Assembly: GCA_965224045.1 (NCBI GenBank)
Contig: CBDCYD010000015.1
Coordinates: 1 to 64,000 of the forward strand
DNA from: Tectiglobus sp965224045
GTDB lineage: Bacteria; Pseudomonadota; Alphaproteobacteria; Rhizobiales; Hyphomicrobiaceae
DNA: 64,000 nt
Direction: 5' to 3'
A program made the translations under genes and the position numbers. Below, piece after piece: positions 1-8,132 of the stretch. Within the stretch, counting starts at the first letter, position 1, and every line of letters begins with the position of its first letter. The notes under the pieces are model-generated. The model was not told the origin of the DNA. It did no database searches and worked only from the letters and a program-made list of their open reading frames with translations.

Positions 1-54
1 TTGCGGACGCAGCCGGTGCCGCGCCCGAGTCCTCATCGGTTGGTCATTGTCGAG

Positions 55-73
55 GCCACGGCCGGGCCGTGGC
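55..73. repeat. Perfect inverted repeat downstream of rpsB
   Basis: Two perfect 9-base arms (55-63 and 65-73) flank a single base just beyond the rpsB stop codon. Folded in RNA this gives about eight pairs with a three-base loop. No T-run follows on the minus strand. It may be an attenuator or processing hairpin between rpsB and the next gene, usually tsf, which would lie outside the window. Confidence 0.5.
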
Positions 74-74
74 A

Positions 75-1074
75 TCAGGCGGCAGTTGCTTCAACAAGTG
101 CCTTGGCCGGCGCAATCCAATTGCGCGACGTTTCCTCGCCTTCAAGTTTCAAGCGCGCATCGAGGAGGCCGACGTTGGTGTCGTCGAGATCCGCGATCTG
201 CCAGTAATGGAAGACACCGGCATCGTTGAGGGCCTGTTCGATGCGCGGCGTCACGCCGGCAATCAGCTTGAGGTCGTCGGCTTCGCCGCGCGGCGCCTCG
301 ATGCCTTCAAATCCGAGAGCGTCGACCGGCGGCAATTCTTCGGTCATGGGCTTTTCCGATGCGCCAAGGTCAACGCCGGCAGCTGCCTGGGCCTTCTCGA
401 TACCATCGATGGCGGCTCGTGCGATCAGATCACAATAGAGCGTGATGGCGCGACCGGCATCGTCGTTACCGGGGATCGGATAGTCGATACCGTCCGGATC
501 GCAGTTCGTGTCGACCACGGCGATGATCGGAATCTTCAGTTTGCGCGCCTCGGCAATGGCGATGGCTTCCTTGTTGGTGTCAATAACGAACAACAGGTCC
601 GGGGTGCCGCCCATCTCCTTGATGCCACCGAGCGACTGGTTCAGCTTGTCGCGCTCGCGCGTCAGATTCAGGACCTCCTTCTTCGTGCGACCCTGGCCTT
701 CGCCATCCAGAATTTCTTCGAGCTGGCGCAGGCGGCGGATCGACAACGAAATCGTTTTCCAGTTGGTCAGCGTTCCGCCGAGCCAGCGATGATTGATAAA
801 GTACTGGGCGGAGCGGGTTGCGGCATCGGCGATCGCGTCAGAGGCCTGGCGCTTGGTGCCGACGAACAGCACGCGGCCGCCGCCTGCGACCGTATCGGAC
901 ACCTTCACCAGTGCCTGATGCAACAGCGGCGTGGTCTGCGTCAGATCGACGATATGGATGTTGTTGCGCGCGGCCGAAGATATACGGCGACATCTTGGGG
1001 TTCCAACGGTGGCTCTGATGGCCGAAGTGTACGCCGGCTTCAAGCAGCTGGCGCATTGTGAATGCTGGCAGCAT
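75..1074 (-). CDS. rpsB: 30S ribosomal protein S2, interrupted by a one-base frameshift, with a C-terminal HhH-like extension
   Basis: S2 binds the 30S platform and helps recruit S1. The ATG at 1074 has AAGGA seven bases upstream. The first 34 residues (MLPAFTMRQLLEAGVHFGH and onward to YIFG) are in one frame, and the rest, from NNIHIVDL, is in another. Removing one base of the GG at 972-973 joins them as IFG-AR-NNIHIVDL, the usual S2 sequence. The corrected protein is about 332 residues, against roughly 240-260 for a standard S2. The last 68 residues (about 265-332, starting ADDLKLIAGV) form a helix-hairpin-helix-like module nearly matching the tail of NuoE at 23190-24152. S2 is essential, so the shift is probably a sequence error. 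Confidence 0.93.
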
Positions 1075-1407
1075 CAAACGTTCCTTTTCCGGTTAATCCA
1101 CCATGACCCTGTGAAGGCGACACACTCTCGTGTTCCGCCCACCGGAGCGTTCGACGGGGCTTTTCATCCGCCGCGCGCATGGGTCATGTGCGTGATGGGG
1201 CGTATGTAGCGCCTGGTCCGGCCGAAGGCAAGGCGGAATTCGGCCGCAGCGATGGCACGGGGCCTACTCAGCCGGGTGGTTTCGCATCAGGTGAGCCAGG
1301 CTCGAAAGTTGTAGCTCCGATGCTTGCTCGCCCGGGCCTAACCGCGACCGCGTCGGCGGGATCGGCGAGTGCAGGGGCCGCACGATCGCCATTTCGGCGG
1401 CCGCTTC
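1075..1407. other. Intergenic region between dnaE and rpsB
   Basis: No credible coding sequence lies here. The part nearest rpsB should be its transcribed leader. A sigma-70-like promoter is proposed at 1203-1231. No clear terminator was seen after dnaE. Confidence 0.6.
1203..1231 (-). promoter_or_regulatory. Candidate sigma-70 promoter for rpsB
   Basis: On the minus strand, TTGCCT (1231-1226) is followed by a 17-base spacer and TACATA (1208-1203). This would give a leader of about 120 bases before the rpsB ATG, long enough for the autoregulation known for rpsB leaders. The match is by consensus only. Confidence 0.4.
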
Positions 1408-4400
1408 CTAAGAAAGCTCCGACACCGAAAGCAGTCCATCGATTGTACCGAGGACGCCGCGGGTCTGTGGGCCGGTATCGTAGCGCCCCTTCAACGTCAC
1501 TTCGCAGGCGCGACCGGCTTCAAGAAGCGGCAGCATGATCCTTATCTGTCCGCTCCCGGGCTTGAGGCAGTCGCGCAGATCACGCAACGCCGACGCGCCA
1601 TGGTCGCAAGCGAAGGTTGCAACGTCGAATTCAAGGCGCAGTCCACGTTGCACGCTGCCAACCGCCTCATCGAGGGCCTGCAGTGACTGGACACGCATCT
1701 TGATGACGTCGCCGTCCCGTTCCGCTTCGACGCCGACGATCACCGGGGTGCCTGGTTCGAGCAGTTGACGGGACTGGTTCAGGAGATCGGAAAAGACGAC
1801 CGCTTCGAACTGGCCCGAGGTGTCGGAAAACAGTGCAAAGGCAAATGCGTTGCCGCGCGCCGATTTGCGCTCGCGGGCCGATACCACGATACCGGCGATA
1901 CGGCCGGCGCTCGCGCCCCTGTCAACCTCCGCCTCGAAGTCGGTCCAGTTCAACACGCCGAGTTCGGCCAGTGCGCCCTGGTATTCATCCAGCGGGTGGC
2001 CGGAAAGAAAGAACCCGACCGCATCAAATTCCTTTTCCAGGCGCTGCATTGGCGTCCAGCGTTTGACCGGGCGCATGTCGAGGCGCGGCTGGTCGGCCTT
2101 GCCGTCGCCACCGAAGAGATCATCGATACCGCTTGCCTGGTTTGCAGCCAGGCGGTTGGTCAAGGCGAGGATCTGCTCCGCATTGCCATATACGCTAGCG
2201 CGATCATCGCCGAGATCATCGAATGCCCCGGCAGCCGCAAGTGTTTCGATCGCGCGCTTATTGAGGATCTTGGGCTCGAGCCGGCGGGCGAAGTCTGAAA
2301 GGTCCTCGAACGCGCCACCCCTGCTGCGTTCGCCGACAATCGACTCGACGGCTCCGGCGCCTATATTCTTGAGCGCCGCCAGAGAATACCGGATGGCGCC
2401 TGGCGCGCCGTCGGCCGTCGGCGGGTCTGCCAAAAAGTCGACTTCCGACTCGTTGACCGATGGCGGCAGCACGGTGATGCCGCTCTTTCGCGCCTCGGCG
2501 GCAAAGATCGCGAGCTTGTCGGTGTTGCCCATATCGAGGGTCATCGAGGCGGCGAGAAACTCCTCGCGGAAGTTGGCCTTGAGATAGGCCGTGTGATAGC
2601 TGATCAGCGCATATGCGGCGGCGTGAGACTTGTTGAATCCGTAGCCTGCAAACTTGTCGACAAGCTGGAAGATGTCGGCTGCGTCCTTGGCCTTTACGCC
2701 GTTGGCCACGGCACCTTCGACGAACTGAGCCTGCTGCTCGGCCATTGCCGCCTTGTCCTTCTTGCCCATGGCGCGGCGCAGCACGTCCGCTTTGCCGAGG
2801 GAATAGCCGGCCATCACCTGTGCGATCTGCATCACCTGTTCCTGATAGATGATGACGCCGTAGGTCTCCTTCAGGATTTCCTCGAGCATCGGATGGAGAC
2901 AGTCGACAGGCTCCTCTCCATGCTTGCGGTTGATGTAGGTTGGAATGTTATCCATCGGGCCCGGGCGATAGAGCGCGACCATGGCGATGATGTCTTCGAA
3001 ACGGTCCGGCTTGAGCCGTTTCAGGCTTTCGCGCATGCCCGTCGATTCCAGCTGAAAGACGCCTACGGTGTCGGCCCGCGCGAGAAGCTCGAAGGCAGCC
3101 GGATCATCAAGCGGAAGGCGGGCCAGATCGATCTCGATGCCGCGGCCGCGCTTGATGAGTTCGACCGCCTTTTGCAGCACGGTCAAGGTCTTGAGGCCAA
3201 GGAAATCGAACTTCACGAGCCCCGCAGCTTCGACGAGCTTCCAATTGAACTGGGTAATCGGAAAGTTGGACTTCGGGTCGCGATAAATCGGCACCAGCTG
3301 ATCCAGCGGGCGATCCCCGATGACCATGCCGGCGGCGTGGGTCGAGGCATGGCGATAGAGACCCTCGAGCTTTTGCGAAATCTCCAACAGGCGCTCGACG
3401 ACGGGTTCTTCGTCGCGGGCTTGTTGCAGTCGCGGCTCCCCGGCGATCGCCTCCGGCAGCGTGACCGGATTTGCCGGATTGTTAGGGACGAGCTTGCAAA
3501 GCTTGTCGACCTGACCGTACGGCATTTGCAGGACGCGGCCGACATCGCGCAACACCGCGCGGGCCTGCAACTTGCCGTGGGTGATGATCTGGGCGACCCG
3601 GTCGGCACCGTACTTGCGCTGGACGTAGCGGATGACCTCGTCGCGGCGGTCCTGGCAGAAGTCGATGTCGAAGTCCGGCATCGAAATCCGTTCGGGGTTG
3701 AGGAAACGCTCGAATAGCAGGCCGAAGCGCAGTGGGTCGAGATCGGTTATGGTCAGCGACCAGGCAACAAGTGATCCCGCACCGGAGCCGCGGCCCGGCC
3801 CGACCGGAATTGCGTTGTCTTTCGACCACTTGATGAAATCCGCAACGATCAGAAAATAGCCGGGAAACTTCATCCGGATGATAACGTCGAGTTCAAACGC
3901 GAGGCGCTTTTCGTAATCCTCTCGCGTGAAGCCCGGGGCCAGCGCATTGGCTGCGAGGCGGGATTGCAAGCCGTCCCTGGCCTGGCGTGCCAGTTCCTTC
4001 GCCTCCAGGGCCAATTGCTCTTCCGCGCTCGCGTTTTCTCCAGCAGACACGAATTGCGGCAGAATGGGTGGACGGCCAAGCGGGCGGTAGTGACAACGCC
4101 GGGCGATCTCGACGGTGTTTTCGACGGCCTCCGGCAGGTCGGCGAACAGTTTTACCATCTCGGCCTCCGACTTGAGGCCGTGCTCCGGCGTCAGGCGGCG
4201 GCGGTCGTCTTCCACGACGTAGCGACCGTCCGCGATGCATAGCAGCGCATCATGTGCTTCGAAGTCGTCCGCCGTCGCGAAGTAGCACTGGTTGGTGGCA
4301 ACCAGCGGTACGGACATGTCGTAGGCGAGTTCGAGCAGCGCCGGCTCGACCGTGCGTTCACCCGGCAGACCATGGCGCTGGATTTCCACGTAGATGCGGT

Positions 4401-4974
4401 CGCCGAAGATTTCGATCAAGCGGGCCAGGCGGGCCTTCGCGCGCGGCTCATCACCGTCGCGCAGGCGCTGGTCGATGGGGCCCTCGGGCCCGCCGGTCAG
4501 GGCGATCAAACCGTCTCCGTGCGATGCCAGGCGGTCGATCGTTACGTGCGCTGTTTCATGTTCTGCGGGGTCGAAGAAGGCCTGGCTCGACAACTTCATC
4601 AGATTTGCGTAGCCGTTCTCGTCCATCGCCAGCAACGCGAGTGAGGCGTATGTCGCGGTCTGCGCCACCTGGGCACCCGCTGCTGCCTCGCTGTCCAGAT
4701 CGTCGAAGGCGACAGCCAGCGTGAGACCGACGATCGGCTGTACCCCACAATCCGACACCTTGTTCGAAAATTCCAACGCGCCAAACATATTGTTGCGGTC
4801 GGTCAGCGCTATGGCGGGCGCGTTGTTGGCGACCGCCAGCTTGGCAAGCTTGGCGATCGGCAGCGCGCCTTCCAGAAGCGAGTAGGCCGAATGAACGCGC
4901 AGGTGCACGAACCGTGGCGCATCGTGCACGCCGGCCACAGCCTCGGCGTCGGACTTGCGAATCATCATGTTCAT
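1408..4974 (-). CDS. dnaE: DNA polymerase III subunit alpha
   Basis: This is the replicative polymerase, about 1188 residues from the ATG at 4974, the normal DnaE length. A PHP domain comes first. Its opening metal motif is RVHS (26-29) rather than the usual HxH, so the PHP site looks inactive and proofreading probably depends on DnaQ. The C-family polymerase follows, with GPGRGSGAGS at 392-401 and the catalytic PDFDIDF at 433-439. After it come the helix-hairpin-helix region (GYGFNKSHAAAY) and a C-terminal OB fold (GRIAGIVVSARERKS). The reading frame stays open another 78 codons upstream to 5208, but that part overlaps lolD, is not DnaE-like and was left out. The ribosome-binding site before 4974 is poor, so the ATG at 4968 or 4965 is also possible. 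Confidence 0.96.
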   Translation of the reverse strand: MNMMIRKSDAEAVAGVHDAPRFVHLRVHSAYSLLEGALPIAKLAKLAVANNAPAIALTDRNNMFGALEFSNKVSDCGVQPIVGLTLAVAFDDLDSEAAAGAQVAQTATYASLALLAMDENGYANLMKLSSQAFFDPAEHETAHVTIDRLASHGDGLIALTGGPEGPIDQRLRDGDEPRAKARLARLIEIFGDRIYVEIQRHGLPGERTVEPALLELAYDMSVPLVATNQCYFATADDFEAHDALLCIADGRYVVEDDRRRLTPEHGLKSEAEMVKLFADLPEAVENTVEIARRCHYRPLGRPPILPQFVSAGENASAEEQLALEAKELARQARDGLQSRLAANALAPGFTREDYEKRLAFELDVIIRMKFPGYFLIVADFIKWSKDNAIPVGPGRGSGAGSLVAWSLTITDLDPLRFGLLFERFLNPERISMPDFDIDFCQDRRDEVIRYVQRKYGADRVAQIITHGKLQARAVLRDVGRVLQMPYGQVDKLCKLVPNNPANPVTLPEAIAGEPRLQQARDEEPVVERLLEISQKLEGLYRHASTHAAGMVIGDRPLDQLVPIYRDPKSNFPITQFNWKLVEAAGLVKFDFLGLKTLTVLQKAVELIKRGRGIEIDLARLPLDDPAAFELLARADTVGVFQLESTGMRESLKRLKPDRFEDIIAMVALYRPGPMDNIPTYINRKHGEEPVDCLHPMLEEILKETYGVIIYQEQVMQIAQVMAGYSLGKADVLRRAMGKKDKAAMAEQQAQFVEGAVANGVKAKDAADIFQLVDKFAGYGFNKSHAAAYALISYHTAYLKANFREEFLAASMTLDMGNTDKLAIFAAEARKSGITVLPPSVNESEVDFLADPPTADGAPGAIRYSLAALKNIGAGAVESIVGERSRGGAFEDLSDFARRLEPKILNKRAIETLAAAGAFDDLGDDRASVYGNAEQILALTNRLAANQASGIDDLFGGDGKADQPRLDMRPVKRWTPMQRLEKEFDAVGFFLSGHPLDEYQGALAELGVLNWTDFEAEVDRGASAGRIAGIVVSARERKSARGNAFAFALFSDTSGQFEAVVFSDLLNQSRQLLEPGTPVIVGVEAERDGDVIKMRVQSLQALDEAVGSVQRGLRLEFDVATFACDHGASALRDLRDCLKPGSGQIRIMLPLLEAGRACEVTLKGRYDTGPQTRGVLGTIDGLLSVSELS

Positions 4975-5101
4975 AAAGGGAAGATAGCGGCAGGGGCGCA
5001 GGTTTGGCGAGTGGTAGCCGGCCGGGATTGCGCGGGATGTGGACCACTTGGATAACTCTTTGCACATACGCCCATCGACACGTGCGAGGCCGACTGTGCT
5101 T

Positions 5102-5809
5102 CTACTGGGCTGCGAGCTGGCTGCCGGGCTGGGTTTCGACAAGACGCCCGCTGTCGAGCCGCAACACACGATGCATGCGGCTCGCCAGGTCCATGTTGTG
5201 GGTCGCAATCAATGCAGCCACGCCGGTGTGCTCGATCAAGGCCATAAGATCGTGAAAAACGCGCCCCGACGTTGCCGGGTCAAGATTGCCCGTCGGTTCG
5301 TCCGCGAGCAAGAGGCGCGGCGCATTGGCAAGGCCGCGCGCGATGGCGGTGCGTTGCTGCTCGCCGCCGGACAGTTCGGCCGGCCGATGGTCGAGCCGCT
5401 CGCCAAGGCCCAGCATGGCCAGCATTTCGCGTGCGCGTTCGCCAGCCGCTCTGCGGCTGCGGCCCTGGATCATTTGCGGAATGACGACGTTTTCCAGCGC
5501 TGAAAACTCCGGCAGCAACTGGTGGAACTGATAGACGAAGCCCAACTGGGCGCGGCGCACGGCCGTGCGCTGATCATCGCTCATGCGTGAGCAGTCCTGG
5601 CCGTCGATCAGGACCTTGCCGCCATCGGGCGTCTCCAGCAGGCCGGCAATGTGGAGCAAGGTCGACTTGCCGGAGCCGGACGGGCCAACCAGTGCCACCG
5701 CCTGGCCCGGAAAGAGATCAGCGGACGCGCCATCGAGCACCCGGATTTCACGCGAGCCCTGATGGAAGGAACGCTTGAGGTCGACCAGGCTGAGCACGGG
5801 CTGCGTCAT
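5102..5809 (-). CDS. lolD: Lipoprotein-releasing system ATP-binding protein LolD
   Basis: This ABC ATPase powers release of outer-membrane lipoproteins from the inner membrane to LolA. The 235-residue protein has Walker A GPSGSGKST, a Q-loop region (GFVYQFHQLLPEFSALENV, the LolD/MacB type), signature LSGGEQQR, Walker B LLLADEPTGNLD and the H-loop THN. It lies 19 bases after its permease partner and in the same direction, so the two are probably one operon. Confidence 0.95.
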   Translation of the reverse strand: MTQPVLSLVDLKRSFHQGSREIRVLDGASADLFPGQAVALVGPSGSGKSTLLHIAGLLETPDGGKVLIDGQDCSRMSDDQRTAVRRAQLGFVYQFHQLLPEFSALENVVIPQMIQGRSRRAAGERAREMLAMLGLGERLDHRPAELSGGEQQRTAIARGLANAPRLLLADEPTGNLDPATSGRVFHDLMALIEHTGVAALIATHNMDLASRMHRVLRLDSGRLVETQPGSQLAAQ

Positions 5810-5828
5810 TCGTCCATTCCTTGCCGGC

Positions 5829-7100
5829 CTACTCGTAGCGCAGCGCTTCGACCGGATCGAGCTTGGATGCCCGCCACGACGGATAGAGCGTTGCGAGCAC
5901 GGAAAGCGCCAGCGCCATGATCACGATCGAGACGGTTTCATTGGGATCGATGTCGGCCGGCAGCTGCGTCAGATAGTACACCTTCGGATCCATCAGCGTG
6001 GTCCCGGTGAGCCATTGCACAAACTGACGGATTTCTTCGATATGCCAGCAAAACACGATGCCGAGAACCAGACCCGCAAACGTGCCGACGACGCCAATCG
6101 ATGCGCCGGTTATCAAGAATACGCGCATGATGGCGTGCTTGGTTGCGCCCATGGTTCGCAGGATAGCGATATCGCGGCTCTTGTCCTTCACCAGCATCAT
6201 GATGCCGGAGATGATATTGAGCGCAGCGACCAGCACGATCAGCGACAAAATAATGAACATCACCGTGCGTTCGACCTCGAGTACGGTAAAAAACGTCTGG
6301 TTGCGCTGCCGCCAACTGACAAAGTTATAGTCGTCGCCGAGTTCGTTCTGCATGCTTGCGATCCGGCTATCGACACGCTCTGGGTGATCAATGACGACTT
6401 CGATCGCGTCAACCTGAGGGCCCTTCGAAAAATAGCGCTGGGCCTCGGGCATCGGCATGAAGACCATGGCGCGATCGTATTCCGACATGCCCAATTCGAA
6501 GATCGCAACCACCCGGTACGGCTTGGTGCGCGGCGCAGTTCCGAACGGTGTGCGCGCACCGCGTGGCGAGACCAGGGTCACCACGCCGCCGAGGCTGACG
6601 CCGAGGTCCGTTGCCAGCCGGCTACCGATCGCAATCCCGCGCTGTTCATCGAAGCCTGCTATCGTGCCGCCGATAATGTTGTCAGCAACGAGCGGCAGAG
6701 AACGAATGCCGGCTTCGGTCATGCCGCGGACAAAGCCACCCAAGGCCTGGCGCGGCGATGAAAGCAGGACCTGGCCCTCGATAAGGGGAATAGCGTGGCG
6801 CACACCTTTGATGCCCTCGAGGCGCTTGGCGACAGTAGCGTAGTTCTCGAACGGATCCGTACCGATCTTCTGGACAATGGCATGGCCGTTGAGGCCAAGA
6901 ATTTTCTGGAAGAGCTGATTGCGGAAGCCGTTCATGACGGCCATGACGATGATTAAGGTGGCGACGCCAAGCATGATCCCGACAAAGGAAAAACCGGCGA
7001 TCACCGAGATGAATCCTTCCTTGCGCCGCGCCCTGAGATAACGCGTCGCCAGCAACCATTCAAACGGTGCAAAGGGGGCTGTATCGGTCGATCTGTTCAT
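5829..7100 (-). CDS. lolC: Lipoprotein-releasing ABC transporter permease, LolC/LolE family
   Basis: This is the membrane subunit of the Lol exporter, 423 residues. An amphipathic N-terminus (FEWLLATRYLRARRKEGF) leads into a first membrane helix. A large periplasmic domain of about 200 residues follows, then three C-terminal helices with the FtsX-like segment (KDKSRDIAILRTMGATK). There is one permease gene here, so the complex probably uses a homodimer (LolF type), as in many alphaproteobacteria. proS is usually directly upstream in this class; here only 263 bases without a recognisable gene separate it from the DUF1467 gene. Confidence 0.93.
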   Translation of the reverse strand: MNRSTDTAPFAPFEWLLATRYLRARRKEGFISVIAGFSFVGIMLGVATLIIVMAVMNGFRNQLFQKILGLNGHAIVQKIGTDPFENYATVAKRLEGIKGVRHAIPLIEGQVLLSSPRQALGGFVRGMTEAGIRSLPLVADNIIGGTIAGFDEQRGIAIGSRLATDLGVSLGGVVTLVSPRGARTPFGTAPRTKPYRVVAIFELGMSEYDRAMVFMPMPEAQRYFSKGPQVDAIEVVIDHPERVDSRIASMQNELGDDYNFVSWRQRNQTFFTVLEVERTVMFIILSLIVLVAALNIISGIMMLVKDKSRDIAILRTMGATKHAIMRVFLITGASIGVVGTFAGLVLGIVFCWHIEEIRQFVQWLTGTTLMDPKVYYLTQLPADIDPNETVSIVIMALALSVLATLYPSWRASKLDPVEALRYE

Positions 7101-7363
7101 TGCTGCTGTCAGGCCCCTTCAGTTGCCTTGCGGCATTGCCCGAAACCGGCCGCTGCCTTTCGCGGTGTCCCCCGTCGATGCCGGTTACGCGGCCTGATCC
7201 GCATGCAGCAGCGGTCACCAGCTGCGCTCATAGACAATGGGACGGGCCCAGACAACGCGCAAAGCGCTTTTGCCACCGGTATGTGACCATTCAGCGATGG
7301 CAGCGTTACATCGGCCGGGCGTTACCGGCAAACGATCTTCGAAGAGGGGCCGGGCTACCCTGC

Positions 7364-7627
7364 CTATCGGTTCACTGCGGCCGCCATGTCTGCAATGCCG
7401 AAGACGTCGAATTCGATCGCCAGCCAGATAACTGCAAACACGCAAATGGCCACGATCGTGTTGATCACGCAGACGCGGGCCAAGGGAAAACGTGCCGGTG
7501 CACTCGCCGGCGTGCCGGGCACGACGTTGCCGCTTTCGCCCTGCGTGCGAACGCCAAACGGAAGAACCGCAAACAGCACGATCCACCAGATGACGAAGAA
7601 CAGCGCGATTGCCAGCGGCCAGCTCAC
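7364..7627 (-). CDS. DUF1467 family membrane protein
   Basis: A small protein of 87 residues with two membrane helices, at about 4-26 and 52-74. The opening MSWPLAIALFFVIWWIVLF, the FGVRTQGE loop and the VVPGTPASAP segment are characteristic of DUF1467. The family has no known function. It lies 40 bases after mce in the mce-rnj-birA cluster, its usual neighbourhood in alphaproteobacteria. Confidence 0.85.
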   Translation of the reverse strand: MSWPLAIALFFVIWWIVLFAVLPFGVRTQGESGNVVPGTPASAPARFPLARVCVINTIVAICVFAVIWLAIEFDVFGIADMAAAVNR

Positions 7628-7667
7628 GGCGTTCGTCTCCCATTGCTCCCGGGCCGGGGCGGTCCAA

Positions 7668-8072
7668 TCATGCCTGTTCCAGCTCCGTCAATACGCCGTT
7701 GAAGTCCTTTGGATGGAGGAAGAGCACCGGTTTGCCGTGCGCGCCGATCCTGGGCTCACCGTCGCCGAGAATGCGTGCGCCTCCGGCAATCAGCCTGTCG
7801 CGCGCGGCGATGATGTCGTCGACCTCGTAGCAAAGGTGGTGGATGCCGCCGTCGCCGTTGCGCTCAAGGAATTTGACGATGGGTGAGTCGTCGCCCAAGG
7901 GTTCCAGAAGTTCGATTTTGGTATTGGGCAGATTGACAAAGACCGTGGTCACGCCATGGTCGGGCTGCGGCTCGGCGGCTGAGATGTCCGCGCCCAACGT
8001 ATCGCGATAGACTGCGGCGGCCGCGTTAATGTCCTTGACTGCGATTGCGACGTGGTTGAGCCGTCCGATCAT
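7668..8072 (-). CDS. mce: Methylmalonyl-CoA epimerase
   Basis: It interconverts the (R) and (S) forms of methylmalonyl-CoA in the propionyl-CoA route to succinyl-CoA. The 134-residue protein has the VOC fold, with metal ligands expected at the first His of LNHVAIAV, in IELLEPLG, in GGIHHLCYEV and in the C-terminal VLTELEQ. I chose the ATG at 8072, which follows GGGAGAAG, over an upstream in-frame start at 8093. It lies 60 bases after rnj. Confidence 0.93.
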   Translation of the reverse strand: MIGRLNHVAIAVKDINAAAAVYRDTLGADISAAEPQPDHGVTTVFVNLPNTKIELLEPLGDDSPIVKFLERNGDGGIHHLCYEVDDIIAARDRLIAGGARILGDGEPRIGAHGKPVLFLHPKDFNGVLTELEQA

Positions 8073-8132
8073 GCGTCTTCTCCCTGGCTTCACAGCGCCG
8101 CCGAGACGTCTCGCCGAGCGGATGACATTGCG

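Noticed and set aside
69..1061. 330-residue plus-strand frame opposite rpsB
   Set aside because: It is antisense to a conserved ribosomal gene and shows no domain character; GC-rich DNA gives such open frames.
2593..3717. 374-residue plus-strand frame opposite dnaE
   Set aside because: Fully inside dnaE, with composition-driven sequence and no motif.
4975..5208. N-terminal extension of DnaE
   Set aside because: The extra 78 codons overlap lolD and do not resemble DnaE; the remaining length is already normal.
7215..7667. 150-residue minus-strand frame as a remnant of proS
   Set aside because: No prolyl-tRNA synthetase motif is present, and most of it overlaps the DUF1467 gene in another frame.
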